DNA of 64,000 nucleotides, from positions 68,775,501 through 68,839,500 of the forward strand of contig NC_069362.1 in the NCBI RefSeq assembly GCF_021730395.1, written 5' to 3'. Numbering within the stretch: position 1 is the stretch's first letter; every line of letters starts with the position of its first letter. A program made the position numbers and the translations under genes. Shown here piece by piece: positions 11,694 through 21,920 of this stretch. The notes below the pieces were generated by a model. The model saw only the letters and a list, made by a program, of their open reading frames with translations. It ran no database searches and was not told where the DNA came from. Source of the DNA: Mercenaria mercenaria (lineage: Eukaryota; Mollusca; Bivalvia; Venerida; Veneridae).

Positions 11694-14600
11694 TTACTTA
11701 TTTCTTGTGGGCTTTTTGGGTGAACCTCGAGCGCCGCGTCTTTTATCTTGCTTAGTAGCAACATTCACCGGTTTAATGGCCTCTTTATGTAGTTCCGGAG
11801 CGTTCTGTAGCCAACGAGTCCATATCTGCGAGGATAACAAAGTTGTTTTATTCCCAACAACAACTAGTCCTCTCTTCGCTCTGGTTAAAAGTACATTCAA
11901 TCTTCTAGTGTCATCAGAAAAGCCTAGAGAGTTGTTGGCATTACACCGGACGGTGCTTACCACTATGATGTCTCTTTCCTGGCCCTGGAATCCGTCTACA
12001 GTGCTGATTTTGATAACATTCTGTATTTTTTCTTTCATCTTTTGGACCTGGCCTTGATACAAAGTGATAATACCAATCTGATGCGTAGAGAGTCTGTTTT
12101 CACGGTATGCTTCCTCGTCAACGCTGAGTAAGACATCAACAACCTTTCCAACGATGTCAGTTTCATCTGTATTATAGAATGACGTTCCGCATTTTCTTTC
12201 CATTCCATTTACATCTATAAAACAGACTGGTTTGTCTGTTGGCCACGGAAACACAATGGGCAGCCTTTGTGTTACTGAAGATGCAGCTTTTAGCTTGTTG
12301 TCATAAAACTCTCCTGATGGAAACTCCATAATAGCTGGATGCATCCTGTGTTGGATATCTAAGAAAGCGACTGGTATTGATCCTTTGCGGAACCATCTAT
12401 GGAATAATGTTTCAGACAATCCGCCAACATCTGGCAGGTTTGGAGAATGACACTCTTTTGGACATTCTTTTACTACAGGTCCCAGTTGATTGGGATCACC
12501 TATCAACACGAGATGTTCAGCACCATGTACAAGACTGCACAGCAAAGTTGTCTCAAGGGTCTGTGTGGCTTCGTCAACAAGTACAAACGGAAACTTGTAG
12601 TTGTCGAGCCGAACGTCTCCTGCCCCGGCACATGTCGTAAGAATTACATCGGCTGCTGACAGAACTCTATTAATGAGCTTTGTGTTATTATATATGTTTC
12701 CTTGTTGGTCACGAACCTTAGCCCTCCTTGCTTCTCTCTCGGCAATTACAGCAACCTGACCCTCCAAAGATACATCAAACAGGTCATTTTCCACTCCTTC
12801 AATTGGTCCTACACGGACAACAGAAACATGATTTCTCAAACGGCGTGTGAGATTATCGACTGCTACATTGGTTTCTGCAACCACTAGAATACCATTGTAC
12901 AATTTCATCTCAACAACATGTCTTATGATTTGACAAGCTACTTCAGTTTTCCCGGTACCAGGTGGTCCCTGAATCATAGAAACGTTTTTACTCAAAGCGT
13001 ATTTTACGGCATCATTTTGACTCGAATTCAATTCCTCTCTTGCCTCAAAGTTGGATTGTTTCTCATAGTCAGCACTTCTAATTTTTGTAGGAATGAAGTC
13101 GCAGGACAGAACAATATGTGTAAATATCTCATTTATTTCTGTTCTTGAAATAATGTTCTTGAATGCCGAGACAACACGCTGGTACATAACTATATTTCCA
13201 ATCAGATCAATTCTCCAATACTGGACTTTTTCAGAGGTCATAGAATGCAACAGGATGTCTGGTATATTTCCGATAATCTTCACAGATATCGTGCATGGTG
13301 CAGTATTAAGCGTTTCAATTTGTCCAGTGCATATAACTTGCTTCTTATTCTGTTTTGATATCATAACATACTGGCCTTTAAATCTAGACGCACTTTGGGC
13401 AACGGCTCCTGTTTTATAGAAATGTACTACAGTGGGTTCATTTTCAGCAGTAGTATCAACCTTTAAAAACGTAATGCACGTTTGTTTGTTTGGTGGGGGT
13501 TTTCTGTCTGTATCATACTCAATGGTGTGTTCATGAAGTTCAAATATCAGATTCATTAGATGGAGAATGCTCATATTTCTAACATATAATTGCAGGCAGG
13601 CTTTACCGTCAGCTTGATCCCTTAGATGGAGAATGCTCATATTTCTAACATATAATTGCAGGCAGGCTTTACCGTCAGCTTGATCCCAGTCCTCTTCGGC
13701 TGAAGTTGCCCATGAAATAAAGAGCTGTTCCACGAAAGTAAATGCTGACTTAAGGTCAAGGAAAACAAAGCTATGCCAGTCATCAAAAACCTCAAGGTAC
13801 TCTTCCTGTGAGACATGAACAAGGGACTTTTGTAGAAGCTGGATTTTCAAATCGTTCAGCCCAAGCCTGGTGAGTAAAGACAGAACTGAAAGAAGCGGTG
13901 CAGGTGCATTTAGGATCTCTGACATAATAACTGTTATATCCATCAACACCAACTTGATTTCTTCGGGCAACGGCATAGGGACTACCTTTGATATAAAATT
14001 ATTCAACATTTCAATTAAAGAAAAAACCGATTCATTTGGAATCCTCTTTGGCGACCATCTGTCTAACAGTGACTTAAACGCATATGGATTTCCACTGGCA
14101 GCAATGTTTTTGAGCTTTTCACAAAATTCTTCGTCTGATTCTGCATCTATGTCAGTTTCAGCCTTTGGAAAGGCTGACTTAAAATCAACATCGAAGTCAC
14201 TGCCTCCTTCAGGTTCTTCAGGCAGCTCTTCTGCAACAGGAAGCATGTCATTTGCATCATAAATATCCCAATATGGTATTTCTCCATTGCAGTTTTGTGC
14301 ATATAATTCAATCATTACAAATGGCATCTTGTTTATAAGTGGGTGTTTTCGACTTTGATCTAGTATCCTCCTGTTGAATCTCTGCAAGTCTACGCTAAGT
14401 GCATTTCTAACTTCATCACAAACGCGTTTATTCCAGTGTCGTTTTACTTGTTTTCTATCTGTTGCATTCAGCCACACAAATGTAAGGTTCTTCTTGCAAT
14501 CTCGGTACAGCTGAAACGTATCTCCAGTCAAGTCCAAGACATACTCTTTTCCCAGAATGTACTTGATTTTGTAACCGAAGTGTTTCGAATAAAACAGTCC

Positions 14601-17546
14601 TGTTATTGTTCCTGGTGTAACTGGCTGTTCTGTCCCTATTGTGAGTTTTTCTACTATCTGTAACTCAAGAATCACACCATCTGGCATCTTAAACAGAAGA
14701 AGGTTGTTGTCATTCGTAGTAAGTGCCTTCAAAAGGTAACTCCAGTCAAAGCAATTGTGTTCAAGTGATACATATTTCTGCCATGTGTTCACCGAACTGT
14801 CCATCTGGAAGAAATTAAGCTCGTCTTCGGAAATTATTTTTGAGCTGTTAAGAGCATTTAGTAATATCTTCGTAGGAATTCCTAGTTCCAAAGCGTGCTT
14901 GCGTTCCTCAACGGAAAAAAGAGAGAAATTTATATGCTCTGAAAAGTCTTCCATCAACAGTTCAAGTGTGTCTTCCTCTGGTAATCCTAGCCTACATTCG
15001 TAATTCAATAGAAATCGGAATTTCTCGTATTCGGATACGTTCGAATATGTCTGTTGTGCGAAATCATAAATGAAATCTTCCGAAATATCACACCTATCCT
15101 CCGGCTCTCCGACTGGTATGCCACCCTCTCGTTGATATATGACCTTTTCGTGTCGAAAAGCCAACTCATTCATGTATGCCACCCCGACAACACTTAATGT
15201 AAATTCTTCCTTAAAGGCTTTTGCTTTTCTATACATTTTGTTCCATACAAATTTTGGCAGATCAGAATCTTCCTCATTATCCTCATCTCTCGGTTGCAAA
15301 CCTCTTGGAATTTCTACTGCTTCACCCGTTTTGCTAGAGTCGATAACTTTAGAGAAGAGCTGCCCAAGTCTTTCGCATTCAGTGGAGGTAGGACCTTTTA
15401 TGTTTGCCCATCTGTTGTAATATTTGTCAACTCTGCCTACCAATTTCTGTGTTTCGTTTTGTCTAGCAAAGTAAGCAATTATTTTTTCCTCCGTTATTGT
15501 TCCTTCTGGTTTAGTATTAGTTCCTGGATAATCATAGGGAGGCCTGACCGATCCTGGAATCAGCTGTTCATCCCATGTGACAAAATATCTATCCCCGTCA
15601 AGATCTGACCCTGCAATTTCATTAGGATGTGGTCGTTTGCCGCGTGTTGGAAAAACAATGCAGTCGACAAGATGATGTAATTTTCGAACGTCTGGATTAT
15701 CTGTTTCGTCAATAGCGGTCAACACCCTGACGTCCCCTAACAAGTAGCAAGGATTCTTGCAAACAACAACCTGTCCTCGAATTGTCTTTGGTTTATCCGA
15801 AACTGTCAGACGAAGGAAACACTGTCCATAATCTAGAACAGCAGCTTGGTCACACACTCCAAATATATTTCTTGACTGTGGGATGAGTATGTCTAATTTC
15901 TCAGCTTTAGAAACCAGACTCGACTGTAGTCGCTTAAGTTCTTGTTTTAATTTAGCTTTCTTCATGTCTGACATATTTTCTATGCAACCAGCTTTGTTAA
16001 TGTCCTGAGCGAAATCGACCATATTTTGCCATAAAAGAATACGGATGGCTGATTCAGAGTCTGTCAACATATTCCGAATAGTTTCCAGGTACTCCGCTTG
16101 TTTTATTTCAAAAATACTATTTCTAATTCCAAGGCCAGAAAGGAGTATGATGAACTGCTTATTCAAGTGTCCAAATGTGTACGGTTTCGAGTGACCACAG
16201 ATACCAATATATGGATGTTCTTTGGTGTCAAATTTCTTCATGGAAGGTCTTACCATTATGGCTTTCTCAGGAATGTCTACGGCTAAGGCCAGAACACCTT
16301 TATATCCTTGCAGTCTTATCTGGAAAACTGAAGGTATATAATTACTTGTAATATCTGTTCCTGATGACGACGCCAATTGCTGGGCTATAGCCTTTCCTAA
16401 TCCTCCGCAGCCGTCTGTAAAATTTAAGCCAGTTTCACCTGTTGTAATGTCGTTCTTTTCTGTAATATCTTCCTCTGCTACAGTTACTGTGGTAGGAAAA
16501 ATACCCGAGAAAAGCAGTCCTATTCTGGCTAATCGCTTTGAGACTGTTCTGATGGAACTGAAGTCACCGTGTCTTAAAAGAATTTGTTCCACATCTCTAG
16601 CATTCCCCTGGTACATAAAGCACTTTCTTGACTTTAGACCACTTGCACTGCAACCTAAAAAGGAATACTGACAACCATTTACAAATAAACCTCCTAGCAA
16701 CATCTTCTGAACAAATGTTGCCTTTACACTTATGTCAAACTTTAAGCATATTAAATGATCGTGACCCTCTCTAACAATGAATCTGCTGGTTTCTCCTTTA
16801 GTATAGTCTGTCCACGTTTGTTTCGCGAAATGTTCCGTGATCTCTATCGTTGGGATCGCGATGCAATTTTCCTTCTTTGCTTTCTTTAGGTGAAACAAGA
16901 AATGTGAGGGCACTATTCGATCTTCATCTTTCATCTTTGGATCATAATTTTGAAGTGTCGATGACTCCAGAGGAAGTTTCCCGTCAATAGCCTCTTTAAT
17001 TGCAGAAATACGCTCTGCTATGTCAGGCAATTTTAGTTCTAGAAACGGAATTTGAAATCTCCGAAAAAACTTCAAATACGTTTCTCTAAATTCCGGCCAC
17101 TGATCTTGTGAAATTGATAAACACATACCATCGTCATGTTCGTACTGAACAGGCCAAAGAAACACTACTAAGGATCTTTTGTATCTTTCAATTGTCTCTC
17201 CTACTTCTTTCATTTCCAGAATAGTCTCTACAACATCTACACCTACACATTTTTCTAGTAAAACAAGTACATTGATAACACAGTTGTCCGTGATGAAGTC
17301 TTGTCCATCAAGATTTCTTTCTTCACTACACTGGCTCTGGATGATGTCTCTGTTTACATCTATATAGTTTCTATCATTACATCTGTAGTCTTCTCTACTG
17401 TGAATCCCATGTTCACTCAGAACACGGCTTGCTACGTTCACAATGTCTGTAATACCTTTCAATTGTCGTATGCATTTTTTACTTATGTTTTCAATCAGTG
17501 TAGTTTTGCCCGCTCCTGCGGGGCCACACATGATGATGTTCACCAT
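11694..17546 (-). CDS. RNA-dependent RNA polymerase fused to an SF1 (UPF1/ZNFX1-like) helicase, with N-terminal P-loop domain
   Basis: A single open frame of 1,950 codons. Residues 8-16 form a Walker A (GPAGAGKTT); with a 'FITDNCVINVLVLL' segment near 84-97 this resembles NadR/AAA_28 P-loop proteins. Residues about 230-800 match the eukaryotic two-barrel RdRP: 'YSFLGCSASGLKSRKC', 'GDFSSIRTVSKRLARIG', F376-T-D-G379, 'HPNEIAGS' and the catalytic D648-L-D-G-D652. An acidic linker spans about 1103-1143. The C-terminal third is an SF1 helicase: Q-like 'LNSSQNDAV', Walker A GPPGTGKT 1527-1534, DEATQ 1658-1662, GDPNQ 1683-1687, 'QHRMHP', TVDGFQGQE 1849-1857 and 'RRLNVLLTRAKR', then a basic tail. All key residues are present. 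Known RdRPs of this class make secondary small RNAs or dsRNA, and UPF1/Hrr1/ZNFX1 helicases act with them. The start has G at -3 and +4, but a splice-acceptor-like 'gtgatttcag' ends 10 nt upstream, so an upstream exon could add residues. Residues 1288-1331 hold a 22-aa tandem duplication. Confidence 0.92.
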   Translation of the reverse strand: MVNIIMCGPAGAGKTTLIENISKKCIRQLKGITDIVNVASRVLSEHGIHSREDYRCNDRNYIDVNRDIIQSQCSEERNLDGQDFITDNCVINVLVLLEKCVGVDVVETILEMKEVGETIERYKRSLVVFLWPVQYEHDDGMCLSISQDQWPEFRETYLKFFRRFQIPFLELKLPDIAERISAIKEAIDGKLPLESSTLQNYDPKMKDEDRIVPSHFLFHLKKAKKENCIAIPTIEITEHFAKQTWTDYTKGETSRFIVREGHDHLICLKFDISVKATFVQKMLLGGLFVNGCQYSFLGCSASGLKSRKCFMYQGNARDVEQILLRHGDFSSIRTVSKRLARIGLLFSGIFPTTVTVAEEDITEKNDITTGETGLNFTDGCGGLGKAIAQQLASSSGTDITSNYIPSVFQIRLQGYKGVLALAVDIPEKAIMVRPSMKKFDTKEHPYIGICGHSKPYTFGHLNKQFIILLSGLGIRNSIFEIKQAEYLETIRNMLTDSESAIRILLWQNMVDFAQDINKAGCIENMSDMKKAKLKQELKRLQSSLVSKAEKLDILIPQSRNIFGVCDQAAVLDYGQCFLRLTVSDKPKTIRGQVVVCKNPCYLLGDVRVLTAIDETDNPDVRKLHHLVDCIVFPTRGKRPHPNEIAGSDLDGDRYFVTWDEQLIPGSVRPPYDYPGTNTKPEGTITEEKIIAYFARQNETQKLVGRVDKYYNRWANIKGPTSTECERLGQLFSKVIDSSKTGEAVEIPRGLQPRDEDNEEDSDLPKFVWNKMYRKAKAFKEEFTLSVVGVAYMNELAFRHEKVIYQREGGIPVGEPEDRCDISEDFIYDFAQQTYSNVSEYEKFRFLLNYECRLGLPEEDTLELLMEDFSEHINFSLFSVEERKHALELGIPTKILLNALNSSKIISEDELNFFQMDSSVNTWQKYVSLEHNCFDWSYLLKALTTNDNNLLLFKMPDGVILELQIVEKLTIGTEQPVTPGTITGLFYSKHFGYKIKYILGKEYVLDLTGDTFQLYRDCKKNLTFVWLNATDRKQVKRHWNKRVCDEVRNALSVDLQRFNRRILDQSRKHPLINKMPFVMIELYAQNCNGEIPYWDIYDANDMLPVAEELPEEPEGGSDFDVDFKSAFPKAETDIDAESDEEFCEKLKNIAASGNPYAFKSLLDRWSPKRIPNESVFSLIEMLNNFISKVVPMPLPEEIKLVLMDITVIMSEILNAPAPLLSVLSLLTRLGLNDLKIQLLQKSLVHVSQEEYLEVFDDWHSFVFLDLKSAFTFVEQLFISWATSAEEDWDQADGKACLQLYVRNMSILHLRDQADGKACLQLYVRNMSILHLMNLIFELHEHTIEYDTDRKPPPNKQTCITFLKVDTTAENEPTVVHFYKTGAVAQSASRFKGQYVMISKQNKKQVICTGQIETLNTAPCTISVKIIGNIPDILLHSMTSEKVQYWRIDLIGNIVMYQRVVSAFKNIISRTEINEIFTHIVLSCDFIPTKIRSADYEKQSNFEAREELNSSQNDAVKYALSKNVSMIQGPPGTGKTEVACQIIRHVVEMKLYNGILVVAETNVAVDNLTRRLRNHVSVVRVGPIEGVENDLFDVSLEGQVAVIAEREARRAKVRDQQGNIYNNTKLINRVLSAADVILTTCAGAGDVRLDNYKFPFVLVDEATQTLETTLLCSLVHGAEHLVLIGDPNQLGPVVKECPKECHSPNLPDVGGLSETLFHRWFRKGSIPVAFLDIQHRMHPAIMEFPSGEFYDNKLKAASSVTQRLPIVFPWPTDKPVCFIDVNGMERKCGTSFYNTDETDIVGKVVDVLLSVDEEAYRENRLSTHQIGIITLYQGQVQKMKEKIQNVIKISTVDGFQGQERDIIVVSTVRCNANNSLGFSDDTRRLNVLLTRAKRGLVVVGNKTTLLSSQIWTRWLQNAPELHKEAIKPVNVATKQDKRRGARGSPKKPTRNK
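13556..13687 (-). repeat. Perfect 66-bp tandem duplication inside the polymerase-helicase CDS
   Basis: 13556-13621 and 13622-13687 are identical, duplicating residues 1288-1309 as 1310-1331 (DQADGKACLQLYVRNM...). It lies between the acidic linker and the helicase, in a predicted helical region. Exact identity indicates a very recent event, a polymorphism or an assembly artefact. Confidence 0.95.
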
Positions 17547-17575
17547 GACGGCAGTACTGAAATCACAAACAATAA
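17547..17575 (-). promoter_or_regulatory. Candidate 3' splice site just upstream of the polymerase-helicase start codon
   Basis: On the minus strand the sequence reads 'gttattgtttgtgatttcag' and then 'tactgccgtc' before the ATG. The pyrimidine/T-rich tract plus CAG fits an acceptor. The three codons between acceptor and ATG are open, so the intron may lie in the 5' UTR or join a further coding exon. No partner donor was identified. Confidence 0.45.
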
Positions 17576-18639
17576 CGTTCTTAACTGAAAAGCAAAAACT
17601 GTCCTTAATTTCTAAATTGAATTATAAATAAAAAGAGGCACTGTCGGTTTAAGAGACACTCACACTGACATACAGGGGCCTGATATAATGTAGGCTATTA
17701 CATGTAATGACTTTTTCTGATAATGTCTTACCATTAGTATCTTAAGATGTAATACGTATCATTATTAAAGTAAAAGCTTTCAATATCTTGCCTAGCATAC
17801 AAAATCAAATGACGGCGCGATACATTTCAGAAAATAACTAGACGTGTGTCTTCAGGCCACTGGTCCCCCTCCGCCACCATCTCCACAACTTCCTGTCACT
17901 GCATGGCCATATGCTACTTGCTGACAATGCAAGACTAAGTAGAGTTTTATATTACCTTTGGTTGGTGGTATGAGTCATTAAAGGGGTGGGTTGCGAGTAT
18001 TGGCATGGATACTACAAAACATCAAGAGAAACTTCAAGATTAGAACAACTACTTTTTGAGGGGGGGGGGGGGGGGGGTAATTAAGGCTTAAATAACATAT
18101 AAAATCCAAGTTGCATAACATCACATGCTAAATAGCTTTATGACTCCAGATCAAATACTTTTTAAGATGCATGCGACACTTAACTTTTATGTTCTTTGTG
18201 TATCTTCTTTGAACTAAGTCAGGGACCATAACTCTCGTCTGGATGAGTGAAATCACAAACGAAACCCCAGTTACACACCTTCGCATGCTGAATAATACTA
18301 TCGGATTTAATGACTCTATGTCAAATACTTCTTGAAATACGAGCGAAACAACATTTAAGCCCTTTAAATTTAAGCATATTTTTGAGTCTATGCCTTGAAG
18401 GGCCATCACTCTGGTCTGGCTGATTGAAATCAACAACAATAAACAACCGGCGCACAACTTTATATGCTGAATAACAAACATATGAGACCTGATGACTAGA
18501 TAAATATACTTTTACAGGTATCCACGACACAAACAATTCGGATGAACGAGGGCAAATCTGAACACGGAATCGGTAAAACCGAATAATGCTCCCCGATACA
18601 TGTGCTTGTCCTAATATGGGGAATAACGTATTAGAAACC
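17576..18639. other. Gene-free stretch, includes an 18-base G run
   Basis: This is the 5' flank of the polymerase-helicase gene. It has an uninterrupted run of 18 G at 18060-18077. Between 18110 and 18480 there are three degenerate units ('gcatgctgaataa', 'tcaaatactt', 'accataactctcgtctgg'), period about 160-170 bp. No exon was recognised. Confidence 0.5.
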
Positions 18640-20656
18640 AAAACAAGAGGACTATGATGGTCCTGAATCGCTCACCTCTTCCCACATGACCCAGTTTTGA
18701 GTATGACGCCGTTTTTTTCCATTATTTGACATAGTGACCTAGTTTTTGAGCTCATGTGACCGAGTTTTGAACTTGACCTATTTTCATGAAGATCCATTGA
18801 AAAATATGGTCTCTAGAGAGGTCAAAAGGTTTTTCTATTATTTGACCTATTGACCTAGTTTTCGAAGGTACGTGACCCTGTTTTGAACTTTATCTAGATA
18901 TCATCAAGGTGAACATTCTCACTAATTTTGATGAACATCTCATGAAAAATATGGCCTCTAGCGAGGTCACAAGGTTTTTCTATTTTTATACCTACTGGCC
19001 TAGTTTTTGACCGCACGTGACACAGTTTCGAAATTGAACTAAATATCATCAAGGTGAACATTCAGAGCAATTTTCATGAAGATCCATTGAAAAATATGGC
19101 CTCTAGAGAGGTCAAACGATTTTAATAATTTAAGACCTACTGACCTAGTTTTTGACCGCAGTTTACCCAGTTTTAAACTTGACATAGATATCATCAAGAT
19201 GTACATTCAGACCAACTTTCATACAGATCCCATGAAAAGTACGGCCTCTAGAGAGGTCACAAGGATTTTTTTATTATTTGACCTACTGACCTAGTTTTTT
19301 AAGGCACGTAACCCAGTTTCAAACTTGACCTAGATATCATCAAGGTTAACATTCTGACTAATTTTCATGAAGATCCATTCAAGGGTATGGCCTCTAGAGA
19401 GGTCACAAGGTTTTTCTATTTCAAGACCTACTGACCTAGTTTTTGATTGCAGTTGACCCAGTTTCAAACTTGACCTATATATCATCAAGATAAACATTCA
19501 GACCAACTTTCATACAGATCCCATGAAAAATATGGCCTCTAGAGAGGTCACAACGTTTTTTCATTATTTGACCTACTGACCTACTTTTTGATGGCACGTG
19601 ACCCACTTTCGAACCTGACCTAGATATCATCAAGATGAACATTCTGACCAATTTTTATGGAGATCCATTCACGAGTATGGCCTCTAGAGAGGTCACAAGG
19701 TTTTTCTATTTTTAGACCTACTGACCTAGTTTTTGACCGCACATGACCCTGTTTCGAACTTGACTTAGATATCATCAAGATGAACATTCAGACCAACTTT
19801 CATACAGATCCCATGAAAAATATGGCCTCTAGAGAGGTCACAAGGTTTTTCTATTATTTGACCTACTGACCTAGTTTTTGATGGCACGTAACCCACTTTC
19901 GAACTTGACCTAGATGTCATCAAGGTGAACATTCTGACCAATTTTCATGAAGATCTCATGAAATATATGGCCTCTAGAGAGGTCACAAGGTATTTCTATT
20001 TTTAGACCTACTGACCTAGTTTTTGATCGCACATGACCCAATTTCGAACTTCACCTAGATATCATCAAGGTGAACATTCAGACCAACTTTCATACAGATC
20101 CCATGAAAAATATGGCCTTTAGAGAGGTCACAAGGTTTTTCTATTATTTGACCTACTGACCTAGTTTTTGACGGCACGTGACCCAGTTTCGAACCTAGAT
20201 ATCATCAAGATAAAAGTTTTGACCAATTTTCATGAAGATCATGTGAAATATATGGCCTCTAGAGAGGTCACAAGGTTTTTCTATTTTTAGACCTACTCAA
20301 CTAGTTTTTAATCGCACGTGACCCAGTTTCGAACTTGACCTAGATATCATCAAGGTAAACACTCTGACCAATTTTCATGAAGATCTCATGAAATATATGA
20401 CCTCTAGAGAGGTCACAAGGTTTTTCTATTTTTAGACCTACTGACCTAGTTTTTGACGGCACGTGACCCAGTTTCGAACTTGACCTAGATATCATCAAGA
20501 TGAACATTCTGACCAACTTTCATAAAGATCCCACAAAAAATATGACCTCTAGAGTTGTCACAAGCAAAGTTTACGGACTGACGGACGGACGCACGGACGA
20601 CGGACGCTGCGAGATCACAAAAGCTCACCTTGTCACTATGTGACAGGTGAGCTAAA
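18640..20656 (+). mobile_element. Minisatellite-cored mobile element (pearl/HINE-like), about 13 units of ~145 bp
   Basis: The left end reads 'caagaggactatgatggtcc' followed by 'cgctcacct'. The core is about 13 tandem units with the landmark 'ggcctctagagaggtcac' (about 18953, 19098, 19241, 19388, 19534, 19678 and onwards to 20545; period 142-147 bp). The right end has an ACGG-rich stretch and the hairpin 'gctcaccttgtcac-tat-gtgacaggtgagc' at about 20621-20652. The same two ends occur inverted around 36901-40082. Minisatellite core plus a terminal hairpin is known for Helentron-associated elements of bivalves; that assignment is inference. Confidence 0.75.
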
Positions 20657-21190
20657 AAAATGGAGATAATAAAAACAAGAAAACTGAATAACGGGAGATA
20701 ATTAAAAAAAACTAGGTAAGGTGGAGTTATGGTTCTTTCTTTGACACTGCAATTCCCGTCAATGGCCTCTATCATTTTGTGAAGTTTCAATGAAATGCCA
20801 TTAATACTTTTCAAGTAATGCTCCGGACAAGCCTTATTTTGTATAATAAAGGGAGATAATTCAAAAACTAGGTAAAGTAGAGTTATGGTTCTTTAACACT
20901 GCACTTTCCGTCAATGGCCTCTATCATTTTGTGCAGTTTCAATGAAATCCTTTTCATACTTTTCAAGTAATGCTCTGGACAAGCCTTATTTTGTATAATA
21001 AAGGGAGATAATTCAAAAACTAGGTAAGGAAGAGTTATGATTCTTTGAAACTGCCCTTGTCACAAAGGCTTTTATGATTATATGAAGTTTCAATCAATTG
21101 CCATTAATACTTTTCAAATTATACTCCGGACAAAAGTGTGACGGACGGACGGAAGGACGGACAAAGCGGCAACTATATGCTTTCCCTTCG
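20657..21190. repeat. Tandem repeat, about 160-bp unit, three copies
   Basis: Three units begin with 'gggagataatt' and contain 'actaggtaa', 'gagttatg', 'tcttt' and 'tttcaatgaaat' landmarks, at about 20693, 20850 and 21002. The array ends with 'gacggacggacggaaggacg' and 'cttcggggagctttcgcg'. It is a second minisatellite-cored element directly adjoining the first. Confidence 0.75.
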
Positions 21191-21920
21191 GGGAGCTTTC
21201 GCGCAAAAATTTATTTCTATCGTTTATCGTAAATATCAAATGTACGAGTCATATGTATGCAATCATTTGCCGGCTTATTTAAAAGAGTATAATGATTAAA
21301 TATGAAATAAAACACACCTCTATATTCTAACTGTTTCTGTTCCGCTGGGCTCAACACGATCAATGGCAAACTATATATCTGTTAAATGAGAACACCTTGG
21401 CACATCATCGCTCAGGGTGGTTCCTGTAAAAGTAAGTGCATATGTATTTAGAGTGTGGACTTGATTATCTCGATCTTTTTACTTAATTTAAAACGAACGG
21501 AGTCTGCAAGAGATTACTCTTTAAACAAAATGACTATGATGGTCCAACCCATCGCTCATCCGAATAATGTTGAAATTTACAATACATCAATGAGATCTAA
21601 GAATCAATGTAAGAATCTGATCAGGATTAATGGAGCCAGGAAGGTGCTAGAATGTAAGCATGGTTAAACATGAATCGACGTAAAGCTCATACAATAGTGT
21701 AAAAAGACAGTCAAGACAGCAATCCGATTGAAATGCATCGCCTAAAGAGCTGTGCAAAGGTGTACTTCAGTCCGACTGTCAGGACAATATTTACCTATTT
21801 AATATGAAAAAGCCTATAACTCTGTAAAAGTTTCAGTCATATACACATTTAAAACCATAGTACCTCACCTAATAAAAGCATATCACTAATAATAACGATA
21901 ATAACAACTAGAACTGTCAC
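21191..21920. other. Gene-free stretch
   Basis: Unremarkable AT-rich sequence; the 70-codon frame at 21455-21667 shows no recognisable domain. Confidence 0.4.

Noticed and set aside
11694-13100. SF1 helicase as part of a Helitron transposon
   Set aside because: The motifs (GPPGTGKT, DEATQ, GDPNQ, TVDGFQGQE) are UPF1-like; there is no Rep domain and no Pif1-type helicase.
11694-17546. Polymerase as a virus fossil
   Set aside because: The DLDGD two-barrel RdRP is the cellular silencing type, not a viral palm-domain GDD polymerase, and no capsid or envelope parts lie nearby.
11707-17631. Many plus-strand frames of 60-130 codons across the polymerase-helicase gene
   Set aside because: They are antisense shadows of the 1,950-codon minus-strand frame; none has a recognisable domain.
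18640-20570. Regular ~145-bp array considered as a CRISPR array
   Set aside because: The whole unit repeats without unique spacers, and the sequence is eukaryotic.
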